Shown: in pieces, positions 27,178-37,450 of the stretch
How positions within the stretch are numbered: position 1 is the first letter of the stretch
Layout: each line of letters opens with the position of its first letter
Assembly (NCBI GenBank): GCA_937876245.1
Contig: CALEGP010000004.1
Span: 16,284-80,283 of the forward strand
DNA length: 64,000 nt
Origin: an uncultured Actinomycetes bacterium
GTDB lineage: Bacteria; Actinomycetota; Actinomycetes; Nanopelagicales; Nanopelagicaceae
Direction of reading: 5' to 3'
The notes under the pieces: model-generated
Databases searched by the model: none
Seen by the model: only the letters and a program-made list of their open reading frames with translations
What the model was told of the DNA's origin: nothing
Program-made: the position numbers and the translations under genes

Positions 27178-27557
27178 TTTTCGAATTGACCAGCAATACC
27201 GCGCAGAACTTTAGCTAAACGCTCGGCATCAGGGCCTGATGGGTGTCGTCCGTGGCGTAGTCCATTTCCGACTTTATCTAGGATTTTAATTGTGTCCTCG
27301 ATCATTGTCGCAAGATCATCATGATTTATTCGTGAATTGGCAACCACAGAAGCTGGTTCTTCAATTAACCGAACTGTCATTGCTTGAGGTCCCTTCTTGC
27401 CTTCTACAACACCGAATTCAAGTTTGGTTCCTGGCTTAACTGTTGCAACACCTGCAGGTAGAGCAGAAGATGCCAAATAAACATCTGCGCCTTCTTCAGA
27501 TTCAATAAATCCAAAACCCTTTTCGAGGCTGTACCACTTAACGCGACCTAGAGGCAT
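27174..27557 (-). CDS. Cold-shock domain protein with actinobacterial C-terminal extension
   Basis: The N-terminal 66 residues are a cold-shock OB fold: GRVKWYSLEKGFGFIE with RNP1, DVYLASSALP in place of the usual DVFVHFS, and KLEFGVVEGKKGPQA. The tail of about 60 residues (DDLATMIEDTIKILDKVGNGLRHG...) is helical and typical of the long actinobacterial version. It should bind single-stranded nucleic acid. AAGGAGTT lies about seven bases before the ATG. The upstream gap (27558-27659) shows no other gene. Confidence 0.88.
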   Translation of the reverse strand: MPLGRVKWYSLEKGFGFIESEEGADVYLASSALPAGVATVKPGTKLEFGVVEGKKGPQAMTVRLIEEPASVVANSRINHDDLATMIEDTIKILDKVGNGLRHGRHPSGPDAERLAKVLRGIAGQFEN

Positions 27558-27659
27558 TTGGGGAACTCCTTTTTTTCTTTGAACTCAGTTTTGGCAAGAG
27601 GGTTAGTTTAACTTATCCGGGGTATCTAGCGCTGCCGGATATTCGCGCTTGTTTAGCTC

Positions 27660-28355
27660 TCAATCTGTAACGACTAGCGCCTCGGAGTGCGCTCCGCAGC
27701 CGTGGTCCACAGATACTACGCGGGCATCATCTGGTGACAAGACATTTGCGCAAACACCAAATGCCGATCGAAGTGAGCCAGCAATTGGAATAAAGAAACC
27801 ACAAGAGTTGCAAGGTTTTGGCGCCTGTTGTGAAATTGGATTATTCGGTCCACGATCACCCGCATACCAACGATTAGCAGCAAGATCGCGACCAGTAATA
27901 GAAAGAACTCGCGCGCGGCCTAGACCCAATTCAAATAGCTGGGTGAGATCAAGATCTTCATCCTCTGGCAGAGAGGCAAATCCGGGAACTAGACGTTCAT
28001 CATCTGCAGAAGTTGGAACTATATCGCCAGCCCCGACATCGCCCGGAAGTAAACGGTCCTTATATGCAATCCATTCTGGAGCCAGTAATGAATCGGCACC
28101 TGGGAGTAAAACAACATCGCAAATTGTAGGCGAGCTTGCATCATCAACTTTTGCAACAGTTACTGCCCAACACCATCCCACATAAGCAGGAAGTGATGCT
28201 TCAAAAAGATATGTAGCGATACGAGATTCTTCTGCTTCATCAAAAGTAATAGAAACTAATTCACCTACGTGTTCCACCTTAGGTGCATCTTCAAGTGCGG
28301 CGGCGCGCGCAATCTCAAGGGCGCCGAACTTATCTTTTACTTTGGTAGAACTCAT
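27660..28355 (-). CDS. DUF3027 family protein
   Basis: From ATG 28355 the protein has 231 aa. It matches the actinobacterial DUF3027 family: EIARAAALEDAPKVEHVGE at the N-terminus, AYVGWCWAVTVAKVD near residue 60, VLLPGADSLLAPEWIAYKDRL near residue 85, and a C-terminal region with CNSCGFFIP, GVCANVLSPDDARVVSVDHGCGAHSE. The Cys and His residues there look like a metal site. Its function is unknown; it is nearly always near serC and a cold-shock gene. The ATG at 28361 is rejected because the -10 spacing fits 28355. Confidence 0.88.
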   Translation of the reverse strand: MSSTKVKDKFGALEIARAAALEDAPKVEHVGELVSITFDEAEESRIATYLFEASLPAYVGWCWAVTVAKVDDASSPTICDVVLLPGADSLLAPEWIAYKDRLLPGDVGAGDIVPTSADDERLVPGFASLPEDEDLDLTQLFELGLGRARVLSITGRDLAANRWYAGDRGPNNPISQQAPKPCNSCGFFIPIAGSLRSAFGVCANVLSPDDARVVSVDHGCGAHSEALVVTD

Positions 28356-28361
28356 GGGCAT

Positions 28362-28367
28362 ACCTTA
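28362..28367 (-). promoter_or_regulatory. -10 hexamer TAAGGT of a leaderless promoter for the DUF3027 gene
   Basis: On the minus strand TAAGGT is followed by ATGCCC and then ATG 28355. It starts only four bases downstream of the groL terminator hairpin. Confidence 0.6.
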
Positions 28368-28371
28368 AAGC

Positions 28372-28405
28372 AGAAGGCCCGCGAATAATAATTCGCAGGC
28401 CTTCT
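28372..28405 (-). terminator. Stem-loop terminator downstream of groL
   Basis: Arms AGAAGGCC/GGCCTTCT enclose a second stem GCGAAT/ATTCGC with a four-base loop, separated by one unpaired base on each side. It lies 44 bases past the groL stop and is the strongest hairpin in that gap. The trailing T-run is short. Confidence 0.7.
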
Positions 28406-28448
28406 TACGCTTGTTTCCTCCGCCCTTTTAGAGCGAAAAGTTACCGAT

Positions 28449-30068
<1,620 letters not shown>

Positions 30069-30104
30069 TTATGTATCTCTCTCTTACTTCAAATTAACGT
30101 CGAA

Positions 30105-30131
30105 TTATCACTCTAAGGCTACGAGTGCTAA
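30105..30131 (-). promoter_or_regulatory. CIRCE operator (HrcA binding site) upstream of groL
   Basis: TTATCACTC, nine bases, GAGTGCTAA. The consensus is TTAGCACTC-N9-GAGTGCTAA, so there is one mismatch in one arm and a perfect second arm. The position 37 bases before groL is typical for heat-shock repression by HrcA. Confidence 0.88.
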
Positions 30132-30210
30132 CGCCAAATCTAGAGCAGGTCTCAAGCCTCAGCAAATCGAGCCGGGATTGGGCTGCAATTAGGCTGGTTC
30201 GAGCGGGAAT

Positions 30211-30477
30211 TTATCGGGATCGGGCATTTGTACGGGCCTCGCGCAGGCGGCGAAGGCGCTTAACTAGCATCGGCGAGGCAAGTAGAGCATCGTCACGATC
30301 GATCAAATTATTGAGGAGCTGGTAATAAGCGGGCGGCGCAATATCAAAAAGTTCCTTGATAGCGCTCTCTTTTGCCCCAGCAAACTTCCACCACTGACTT
30401 TCAAAATCCAAGATCTTGGCTTCGAGTTCGGTTAGAGATCTCGCTTGATCTTGCGCGTTAATCTCCAAGTTTTCCAT
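30211..30477 (-). CDS. DUF3263 family protein
   Basis: The 88-aa protein (MENLEINAQDQA start) has the DUF3263 core: LTELEAKILDFESQWWKFAGAKE near residue 14, IKELFDIAPPAYYQLLNNLIDR, and LVKRLRRLREARTNARSR at the end. The family is small, actinobacterial and probably DNA-binding, given its helical content and basic tail, but this is inference. ATG 30477 has a perfect TATAAT six bases upstream; TTG 30483 is rejected. The 142-base gap to groL carries the CIRCE region. Confidence 0.85.
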   Translation of the reverse strand: MENLEINAQDQARSLTELEAKILDFESQWWKFAGAKESAIKELFDIAPPAYYQLLNNLIDRDDALLASPMLVKRLRRLREARTNARSR

Positions 30478-30483
30478 CCCCAA

Positions 30484-30512
30484 ATTATACGAGATGAGCG
30501 TGATATTTTCAG
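30484..30512 (-). promoter_or_regulatory. Leaderless promoter of the DUF3263 gene (CTGAAA, 17 bp, TATAAT)
   Basis: On the minus strand a consensus TATAAT (30484-30489) ends six bases (TTGGGG) before ATG 30477. A -35-like CTGAAA (30507-30512) lies 17 bases upstream. This is the most canonical promoter in the window. Confidence 0.72.
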
Positions 30513-30526
30513 GGATTTAGCAGAAT

Positions 30527-32065
30527 TTATGACTCTTTTAATTGCGAGTCCAGATAATCTTTTTTATTAGCGCTGCGGACTAAATTTGCCAGCATCTTAG
30601 GAAATATTAAGACGTGAAATGGTGAAATCGCGAACCAGTAAAGTTGCCCACCAAGACCTCTTGGCGAAAACGTCGCCTCTTGCGAAATCTTCTGTAATTT
30701 TATGCCATCAATAATTATCTCTTCAATTTTAAATTCCAGCCAAGCTTTGCCTGGAAGAATCATCTCGGCATAAAGTTTTAATGAGACACCTTGTTCTAAA
30801 TTCTCTACTCGCCAAAAATCAAGGCTCTCCCCAATTCGCAAAGTATCCGGGCTGCGCCGACCACGGCGAAGTCCTACTCCACCAAAGATACGATCTAAAA
30901 TTCCTCGTGCCCACCAGAGAAAATCTGCGCCATACCAACCATTATCTCCACCAATTTGCTCAATACTTTTCCAGAGATTCCCCTTCGATGTCTCGACAAT
31001 TTTTTCACGATGATCACGATAAATAGTTTCGCCTGCCCATGACGGATCGCTCTGCGCCTTCTGCCAAGGTGCCGCTGGTTGCGTTGCATCCGACCAACGT
31101 GATTCAACTTGATTTTGTGTAGTTAGTGAGAGTGCTAATTCAATTGCTTGATTCACCTGTAACAAACCTTCAGGTGGTGGTGAGATCAATCCCGAGATAC
31201 TTTTCTTTGGATCGGCAACAACTTCACTAATGAGTGAGTGAACTAGCGGCCGTGCCAGAGCAGTGGGAACTGGAGTAACTAAGCCAATCCATAAACTAGA
31301 TAGCGCCGGTGATAAAACTGGAACTTTAATAATCCAACGACGTCGTAAGCCAGATATTTTTGCAAACATCTGCATCATCTCGGCATATGAAAGTACTGCT
31401 GGGCCGCCGATATCGAAGATTCCACTCACTGGTTTCACAAGCGCAGCGGCACTGGTTAGATACCAGAGCACATCTCGAATTGCGATCGGTTGTGTGCGAT
31501 TTGAAACCCACTTAGGGGTAGTCATGATTGGCAGGCGATGGGTTAAGTGTCGAAGCATTTCGAATGATGCCGATCCAGATCCAATGATTATTCCAGCGCG
31601 CATTTCAATGACTGGTACTTTCCCGCTCGCTAGTTGGCGGCCGGTATTTGCGCGAGATTCTAGGTGCTGGCTTATTTGTTTGTCATTTGCAATTCCGCCT
31701 AAATAGATTATTTGGCTTACTCCGGCCTCCTCTGCCGCGGTTGCAAAATTACGAGCCATCTCTGCTTCTATCTCATCAAAGTTTGATCCCAGATTGATTG
31801 AATGCAATAAATAGAAAGCGGTATGGATCCCGGTTAACGCATTCTTAACAGATGAAAAATCACTGGCATTGCCTTCTGCAATCTCGACCTGATTTATCCA
31901 ACTTTGTCCAGAAATCTTATTTTTGTCGCGGACCATTGCGCGCACCACAAAATCTCGACTCAGCAACTGTCGAACCAAGCGACCACCGACATAACCAGAA
32001 GCCCCCGTAACAAGGATTCTACGTCCGAGATTTAGCGGAAATAGTTTATTAGTAGGCGTGTTCAT
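30527..32065 (-). CDS. NAD(P)-binding epimerase-like domain fused to DUF2867
   Basis: The 512-aa protein has an N-terminal atypical SDR domain (ILVTGASGYVGGRLVRQLL, residues 17-35; NALTGIHTAFYLLHS; IIYLGGIANDKQISQHLESR) reaching to about residue 300. A DUF2867 domain follows (WWARGILDRIFGGVGLRRGRR, LDFWRVE, GKAWLEFKIEE, PFHVLIFPKML). This pairing is known in bacteria as a fused DUF2867/NAD-dependent epimerase protein of unknown substrate. The start at 32065 is consistent with a -10 seven bases upstream. It is divergent from the NADH dehydrogenase gene. Confidence 0.86.
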   Translation of the reverse strand: MNTPTNKLFPLNLGRRILVTGASGYVGGRLVRQLLSRDFVVRAMVRDKNKISGQSWINQVEIAEGNASDFSSVKNALTGIHTAFYLLHSINLGSNFDEIEAEMARNFATAAEEAGVSQIIYLGGIANDKQISQHLESRANTGRQLASGKVPVIEMRAGIIIGSGSASFEMLRHLTHRLPIMTTPKWVSNRTQPIAIRDVLWYLTSAAALVKPVSGIFDIGGPAVLSYAEMMQMFAKISGLRRRWIIKVPVLSPALSSLWIGLVTPVPTALARPLVHSLISEVVADPKKSISGLISPPPEGLLQVNQAIELALSLTTQNQVESRWSDATQPAAPWQKAQSDPSWAGETIYRDHREKIVETSKGNLWKSIEQIGGDNGWYGADFLWWARGILDRIFGGVGLRRGRRSPDTLRIGESLDFWRVENLEQGVSLKLYAEMILPGKAWLEFKIEEIIIDGIKLQKISQEATFSPRGLGGQLYWFAISPFHVLIFPKMLANLVRSANKKDYLDSQLKES

Positions 32066-32072
32066 GGGTTAA

Positions 32073-32078
32073 ACAGTA
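32073..32078 (-). promoter_or_regulatory. -10 hexamer TACTGT of a leaderless promoter for the DUF2867 fusion gene
   Basis: Minus-strand TACTGT plus seven bases (TTAACCC) reaches ATG 32065. Confidence 0.52.
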
Positions 32079-32139
32079 GACTTCATTCCTAGTTCTAGAA
32101 ACTTCAAATTTGATTATTTAGAAATGGCAGAGGAAACAA

Positions 32140-33372
32140 ATGGCCCATCGTTCAAAGCCCCGAGTTGTAATAATCGGTGGGGGTTTTGGTGGAATAACTA
32201 CAGCTAAAGCACTTGGCAAAAATGCAGATATCACGGTCGTAGATCTCCACAACTATCAAACCTTTTTGCCGCTGCTCTACCAGGTATCTACAGCAGGACT
32301 GGCGGCTGACCATGTTGCTTATCCAATCCGAGGCGCACTGCGATCTTTTAACGGTAATTTTCGAATGGGAAGTCCTATTTCGATTGATCATAAAAACAAA
32401 ACTGTAAAATTAGATAGCAGCGAAGTTTTGCCATTTGATCATTTAGTTATCGCTCTTGGATCAGTGACTGCCGACTTTGGAACTCCAGGTGTTTCGGAAA
32501 ATGCACTTGGCATGAAATCAGTTCGCGAAGCTCTTTTAATTCGTGCCGAAGTTATGCGCCGCTTCGAGGATCTATGTCGCTTCGAGGATGATACAAAACT
32601 TTCTATTGTCGTTGTAGGTGGCGGTCCAACGGGCATCGAGATGGCAGGAGCACTGGCTGAACTTGTTCGGGGGCCACTTAAAAATGATCAGAAACATGCA
32701 GCTCGACATATTGAAGTTTCATTGATTGAAGCCGGGCCAAGGTTATTGCCTAGTTTTTCTCCTACGCTCTCAGAAAAAGCAAAAAAATCTCTAGAAAAAC
32801 TTGGTGTTAAAGTTTTGCTAAATACTGCAGTCAAGGCTGTTAAGCGTACGGAAATATCGCTAGCAAATGGCGAAGTTATTCCGGCAGAAGTGACAATATG
32901 GGCAGCTGGCGTAAAGGGTTCTCCGGCAATCGAAAAACTCTCACTTCCACTTGATGGCAATAGATTAAGTGTTGACTCGACTCTTGGCGTTACAAACTAT
33001 CCATACATTTGGGGAGTTGGAGATATATGTGGGGCTAAAGATAAAAATTCTCGCTTTCTTCCAATGGTCGCACCTGTCGCAATGCAGCAAGGACGTTTTG
33101 TCGCTGAACAAATATTGCGCCAAGCAAAAAACCTAGCGCTCAAGGACTTCAAGTATCGAGATAAGGGATCAATGGCCACTATCGGCCGTAATAAAGCAGT
33201 TGTAGAAGTGGGAAATATCCGTTTTTCTGGTTTCCCAGCTTGGGTCGCTTGGTTATTTCTTCACTTGTTCTACATTATGGGTGGGCGAAACCGTATTGGA
33301 ACTATTGCTGACTGGTGCTGGAATTATGTAACTTTCGATCGTGGAAACCGACACATCATGGATTCGATTTAG
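32140..33372 (+). CDS. ndh: Type II NADH dehydrogenase (NDH-2)
   Basis: NDH-2 passes electrons from NADH to quinone without pumping protons. The 410-aa flavoprotein has the FAD Rossmann motif VVIIGGGFGGITTAKAL (residues 8-24), HNYQTFLPLLYQVSTAGL near residue 38, and the NADH motif VVVGGGPTGIEMAGALAEL near residue 160. WAAGVKGSP and the FAD site WGVGDICG follow near residue 290. The hydrophobic C-terminus (WVAWLFLHLFYIMGG) should anchor it to the membrane. GAGGA precedes the ATG. With cydAB at 36044 it could form a short respiratory chain. Confidence 0.9.
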   Translation: MAHRSKPRVVIIGGGFGGITTAKALGKNADITVVDLHNYQTFLPLLYQVSTAGLAADHVAYPIRGALRSFNGNFRMGSPISIDHKNKTVKLDSSEVLPFDHLVIALGSVTADFGTPGVSENALGMKSVREALLIRAEVMRRFEDLCRFEDDTKLSIVVVGGGPTGIEMAGALAELVRGPLKNDQKHAARHIEVSLIEAGPRLLPSFSPTLSEKAKKSLEKLGVKVLLNTAVKAVKRTEISLANGEVIPAEVTIWAAGVKGSPAIEKLSLPLDGNRLSVDSTLGVTNYPYIWGVGDICGAKDKNSRFLPMVAPVAMQQGRFVAEQILRQAKNLALKDFKYRDKGSMATIGRNKAVVEVGNIRFSGFPAWVAWLFLHLFYIMGGRNRIGTIADWCWNYVTFDRGNRHIMDSI

Positions 33373-33375
33373 CTA

Positions 33376-34203
33376 ATGCTCAAATTAAAACGAGACTACA
33401 TAGAACTTCGCGGACACCAAGTCTGGTCTGCCCAAGGTAAAACTTTTGGCAAAAAGAAAGAGGTTGCCTTATTAATGCATGGTGGACTTAGTTCGACTGA
33501 AAGTTGGGATTACACGGTTATTCCTGCCCTTGCGCGAACTCATGAAATTTTTGCATATGACCGAAGCGCTCATGGCCGAACCGCCAGTCGCGAAGGGTTT
33601 TATCACTTTGATTTTCAAACCGATGAAGCCATTGCATATATTGAAGATGTAATAAAAGGCCCAACGCATTTAATAGGCTGGAGTGATGGCGGCATTATCT
33701 CGCTGATGATTGCTTTAAAACGGCCAGATTTAGTTAAATCAATCGTTGCCATTGGAACTAATTTTCACTTTGACAGCGGCCTCTCGTTGATAGAAGAAAA
33801 CCCCGAAATTATAATTACTGAAGATGAGGCAGCTAAGTTCGCACTTCGTTCACCAGATCCGGCTCATATGCAAGAAGTTATAATTCGCAAAGCATATGAA
33901 GTTTGGAATTCAGAGCCAACTATGACAACTGCCCAGCTTGCAAGAATAAGTTGCCCAGTGCTTGTTTTGACTGGGGATGACGAACCATTCTCAAATAATC
34001 ACACCATAGAACTCTACGAGGCAATTCCAAATGGTCGACTAGCAATAATTCCGGGTACTTCACATTTCGTAGTTAAAGAGAAACCAAAATTAGTCCAGGC
34101 CTTAATAAAAGATTTCTACCAGAACCTTGATTATCCGCTCACGACTTGGCCCAGACTTAGAAAAGATGAGAGTGAAAGACTTACTGAAGGTGGCGAAAAC
34201 TAA
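33376..34203 (+). CDS. Alpha/beta hydrolase fold protein
   Basis: The 275-aa protein has the alpha/beta hydrolase plan: LMHGGLSSTESWDYTVIPAL near residue 33 (oxyanion region), YDRSAHGRT, the nucleophile elbow LIGWSDGGIISLM with Ser near residue 99, VLVLTGDDEPF with an acid, and GTSHFVVKEKP with the catalytic His near residue 232. Esterase or lactonase activity is possible; the substrate is unknown. It starts four bases after ndh, so the two are likely cotranscribed. It meets the GMC gene tail to tail with overlapping stops. Confidence 0.87.
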   Translation: MLKLKRDYIELRGHQVWSAQGKTFGKKKEVALLMHGGLSSTESWDYTVIPALARTHEIFAYDRSAHGRTASREGFYHFDFQTDEAIAYIEDVIKGPTHLIGWSDGGIISLMIALKRPDLVKSIVAIGTNFHFDSGLSLIEENPEIIITEDEAAKFALRSPDPAHMQEVIIRKAYEVWNSEPTMTTAQLARISCPVLVLTGDDEPFSNNHTIELYEAIPNGRLAIIPGTSHFVVKEKPKLVQALIKDFYQNLDYPLTTWPRLRKDESERLTEGGEN

Positions 34204-35876
34204 CCTTCCATTTTTAATTCTCCGGGTGCACCAATTGGTACGATCGGATTTACTGGGAACTGGCCAAAAATGCGCACGTAAGCGGATCCTTGACTAGGCC
34301 TAGGATCTAAATCTCCCTTATTTGGCCACATGGAAATAGCTCGTTCGGCTTGCGCAGTAATTGTTAGTGAGGGATTGACCCCAAGATTTGCAGTCACACT
34401 GGCACCATCCACAACATGAAGAGTCGGATAATTCCAAACTCGGTGGTACGGATCAATAACTCCAGAAAGTTCAGAATCGCCAATTACGCAACCACCAACA
34501 AAATGCGCCGTAAATGGTGCACCTATCAGATCGCCAATATGCCCACCCGCGATACCGCCATTTTTCTCAGCAATCCGACGCACAACCTCATTCGCAGCCG
34601 GAATATATGTTGCATTGGGAATTTCACTATCGTTCTCAGAAGTTAATCGACTTCCGAATAATGAACGCTTCAACGAAACTGTCAGCGCTGAATCAACATT
34701 CTGCATAACAAGTGCAATTACGGTGCGCTGACTCCACCTGCGAACGTTTAAAGTTCGTGCCAGCAGTGACGGATGAGTAATAACAGTTTTTAGCCATTGT
34801 TTGCGCCTTGCTCGCAAATTAAATCCATCTGTCATTACTGTTTGAAGCATTCCCATTAAATTGCTGCCAACTCCATAGCGAACCGGCTCAACATGAGTGT
34901 GCTCATCTGGAAAGAAAGATGACGTGATTGCCGATCCCTGGCTGTAATCCACCTCAGAATTTTTCATTAAGGCACCAGTTAGGGCCTCACTATTTGTCCG
35001 GGAAAGCTTTCCCAGAACCGCTGAAATTTTGGAAAGGCTACCTTTGCTCTTCATTCTATGAAGGAGTTTCTGTGTGTTATAGGTACCAGCTGCAACAATT
35101 ACTTCATTCGCCGAGAAGACTCTTCTCCCTCCAATCCATGCTGAACTTTTGCGGGCATAAATTTTCCAACTACCATCTTCGTGCTGCTCAATTTTCGTAA
35201 CGGTATGTTCAGCCAAAACTTTAGCGCCCGAACTTTCTGCCAAGCCTAAGTAATTTTTTGGCAAAGTATTTTTTGCATTGAGGCGACAACCAGTCATGCA
35301 AGCTCCACATTGGGTACAACCACTTCGCTCAATACCTTTGCCTCCGAAATATGGATCGGCACTTTTTTCACCTGGCCCAGCACCAAAATAGATACCAACT
35401 GGCGCCATTTTGAAGGTATGGCCTACTCCCATTTCAATTGCGGTTTCTTTCATCGCAGCATCAGATGCAGAGAAATATGGATTTTCTACTACGCCCAACA
35501 TCCTAGAAGCCTGGTCATACCAGGGCAGAAGTTCAGATTTCCAATCGGTGATGTGGCGCCATTGTTTATCGTTAAAGTATGTATCGGGGGGAATATATAA
35601 AGTATTGGCATAGACAAGTGAACCCCCACCAACGCCAGCTCCGGCAAGAATCAAAACATCAGGAAGTATGTGAATCCGTTGGATACCGCGAAGTCCAAGT
35701 TTTGGCGCATATAGAAATTTAGAAATTCGCCAAGAAGTTTTGGGTAGATCCGAATCTTTAAACCTACGCCCTGCCTCTAGAACACAAACCCGATAATTTT
35801 TTTCTGTGAGGCGAAGTGCGCTTACCGATCCGCCAAAACCCGAGCCAATAATTACAACGTCGAACTCCTCTGCCAT
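34200..35876 (-). CDS. GMC-type FAD oxidoreductase, cholesterol-oxidase-like
   Basis: The 558-aa protein has the FAD motif DVVIIGSGFGGSVSALRL (residues 5-22), GAGVGGGSLVYANTLY near residue 80, and a Cys-rich loop CTQCGACMTGCRLNAKNT near residue 188. The C-terminal GMC part has GGCVIGDSELSGVIDPYHRVWNYPTLHVVDGA (read in parts) and NPSLTITAQAERA. This resembles actinobacterial cholesterol-oxidase-like (ChoD) proteins, whose true substrates often are not cholesterol. The CxxCxxCxxxC cluster looks ferredoxin-like. A 12-bp palindrome overlaps the predicted -35 region. Confidence 0.87.
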   Translation of the reverse strand: MAEEFDVVIIGSGFGGSVSALRLTEKNYRVCVLEAGRRFKDSDLPKTSWRISKFLYAPKLGLRGIQRIHILPDVLILAGAGVGGGSLVYANTLYIPPDTYFNDKQWRHITDWKSELLPWYDQASRMLGVVENPYFSASDAAMKETAIEMGVGHTFKMAPVGIYFGAGPGEKSADPYFGGKGIERSGCTQCGACMTGCRLNAKNTLPKNYLGLAESSGAKVLAEHTVTKIEQHEDGSWKIYARKSSAWIGGRRVFSANEVIVAAGTYNTQKLLHRMKSKGSLSKISAVLGKLSRTNSEALTGALMKNSEVDYSQGSAITSSFFPDEHTHVEPVRYGVGSNLMGMLQTVMTDGFNLRARRKQWLKTVITHPSLLARTLNVRRWSQRTVIALVMQNVDSALTVSLKRSLFGSRLTSENDSEIPNATYIPAANEVVRRIAEKNGGIAGGHIGDLIGAPFTAHFVGGCVIGDSELSGVIDPYHRVWNYPTLHVVDGASVTANLGVNPSLTITAQAERAISMWPNKGDLDPRPSQGSAYVRIFGQFPVNPIVPIGAPGELKMEG

Positions 35877-35882
35877 GGGTTA

Positions 35883-35888
35883 TTCATA
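35883..35888 (-). promoter_or_regulatory. Possible -10 (TATGAA) of the GMC oxidoreductase gene
   Basis: On the minus strand TATGAA ends six bases (TAACCC) before the ATG at 35876. The last base departs from the TANNNT pattern, so this is weaker than the others. Confidence 0.4.
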
Positions 35889-35904
35889 CCAAAGTTACTG
35901 CCCT

Positions 35905-35916
35905 AGTGCTAGCACT
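35905..35916. repeat. Perfect 12-bp palindrome AGTGCTAGCACT, candidate operator
   Basis: The palindrome lies in the 167-base gap between the divergent GMC and cydA genes. Its right end coincides with the -35 position expected 17 bases upstream of the GMC -10. Its half resembles part of a CIRCE arm, but the halves point the other way and abut, so it is a different site. The rest of this gap shows a GGGAGAG ribosome binding site for cydA and no gene. Confidence 0.5.
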
Positions 35917-36043
35917 CAAAGATGCATTTAGAAACGTCTGGCTAAGCATAGAAAAGAGGGCTGTGGCGAATTTCTCTCGAAATCAAATGGAACTTCACTA
36001 GACAAGACGAGAGACTTTCCGTAAGAGAGTTGGGAGAGTACCA

Positions 36044-37429
36044 ATGAACGCACTTGACCTTGCGCGATGGCAATTTGCTATCACGACCGTGTACCACTTT
36101 ATTTTCGTTCCAATAACTATTGGTTCTGGATTTCTTGTTGCAGGCCTACAAACCGCCTGGTATCGAACAAGTAAAGAGAAATATTTGCGTGCTACTAAAT
36201 TTTTCGGCAAATTGTTTTTAATTAACTTTGCAATAGGTGTTGTAACTGGAATTGTTCAGGAATTTCAATTTGGTATGAACTGGTCCTCATATAGCCGTTT
36301 TGTAGGAGATATTTTTGGTGCCCCCCTTGCGATGGAGGGTTTACTTGCATTTTTCCTTGAGAGCACATTCCTTGGACTTTGGATTTTTGGTTGGGACCGA
36401 CTTTCTAAGAAGGTTCACTTAATTACAATCTGGGTTGCTGCAATTGGAACTTTGCTTTCGGCATATTTCATCTTGGCGGCAAATGCATTCATGCAACATC
36501 CTGTAGGTTATGAATTTAATCCAGAAACTGGCCGCGCAGAGCTGAAATCAATAGTGGCAGTCTTGACACAGCCAACCGCCGTGTCCGCTTTCTTCCACAC
36601 AATTCCTTCAGCCTTCCTGACGGCTGGCGCCTTATTTACTGGAGTTGCTGGTTGGATGGTTCTAAAAGGTCGAGACTCTGAAGCGGCTAGACCGGTTATG
36701 AAATCGGGACTAATTGTTATCGTGCTCTCATTTATTCTGGTCGGAGTTACTGGCGATTGGTCAGCGCGAATAATGACAGAACAGCAACCAATGAAAATGG
36801 CTGCTGCTGAGGCCCTCTATGAAACTAAAGCTAATGCGCCATTCTCGCTCTTTACTTTGGGCACACTTGATGGAAGTAAATCGGTGTTTCAGATTGCACT
36901 TCCCTCGGTTCTCTCATTTATGTCGACTGGTGATGTAAATGGCACTGTCGAAGGCGTTAATGATCTACAAAAGGAATATGTTGCCAAATATGGTGAAGGT
37001 GATTACAAACCAAATATTCCGCTCGCTTATTGGTCATTTAGATTAATGATTGGTTTTGGTGGCCTGGCAGCACTATTTGCTCTCCTCACACTTTGGTATA
37101 TGAGGAAGGGCGGATTGCCGCGCGGTAAATTTTATTTGCGCACAATGATTGCCCTACCATTCCTGCCAATTCTTGCAAACTCATTTGGTTGGATATTCAC
37201 CGAAAGTGCTCGTCAACCTTGGGTTGTCTTTGGGCTATTCAAGACAGCAGACGGTGTAAGCCCAGGGGTAAGTGCCGGGAGTGTTCTCTTTACTATGGTG
37301 ACCTTTACTCTTCTATACGGAGTTCTTGCAGTCATTGAATTTGGGCTCATGCTTCGCACAATAAAAGTAGGAACAGATATGACTCCAGTCCAAACGGGCG
37401 AAACTAAAACATTAACGATGGCTTACTAG
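36044..37429 (+). CDS. cydA: Cytochrome bd ubiquinol/menaquinol oxidase subunit I
   Basis: CydA carries the hemes of the high-affinity bd oxidase, which reduces oxygen to water. The 461-aa membrane protein has the heme histidine in TTVYHFIFVPITIG (H18), EFQFGMNWSSYSRFVGDIFG, the conserved Glu in AMEGLLAFFLESTFLG near residue 105, and the second His in SAFFHTIPSAFL near residue 185. A short quinol loop with GDYKPNIPLAYWSFRLMIG is typical of actinobacteria. GGGAGAG lies before the ATG. It heads the run cydA-cydB-cydD-cydC. Confidence 0.97.
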   Translation: MNALDLARWQFAITTVYHFIFVPITIGSGFLVAGLQTAWYRTSKEKYLRATKFFGKLFLINFAIGVVTGIVQEFQFGMNWSSYSRFVGDIFGAPLAMEGLLAFFLESTFLGLWIFGWDRLSKKVHLITIWVAAIGTLLSAYFILAANAFMQHPVGYEFNPETGRAELKSIVAVLTQPTAVSAFFHTIPSAFLTAGALFTGVAGWMVLKGRDSEAARPVMKSGLIVIVLSFILVGVTGDWSARIMTEQQPMKMAAAEALYETKANAPFSLFTLGTLDGSKSVFQIALPSVLSFMSTGDVNGTVEGVNDLQKEYVAKYGEGDYKPNIPLAYWSFRLMIGFGGLAALFALLTLWYMRKGGLPRGKFYLRTMIALPFLPILANSFGWIFTESARQPWVVFGLFKTADGVSPGVSAGSVLFTMVTFTLLYGVLAVIEFGLMLRTIKVGTDMTPVQTGETKTLTMAY

Positions 37430-37450
37430 GTCAAGAACAGGATATGAAAA

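Noticed and set aside
28372..28405. CRISPR or riboswitch element near groL
   Set aside because: It is a single nested hairpin at the groL 3' end with no repetition; terminator is simpler.
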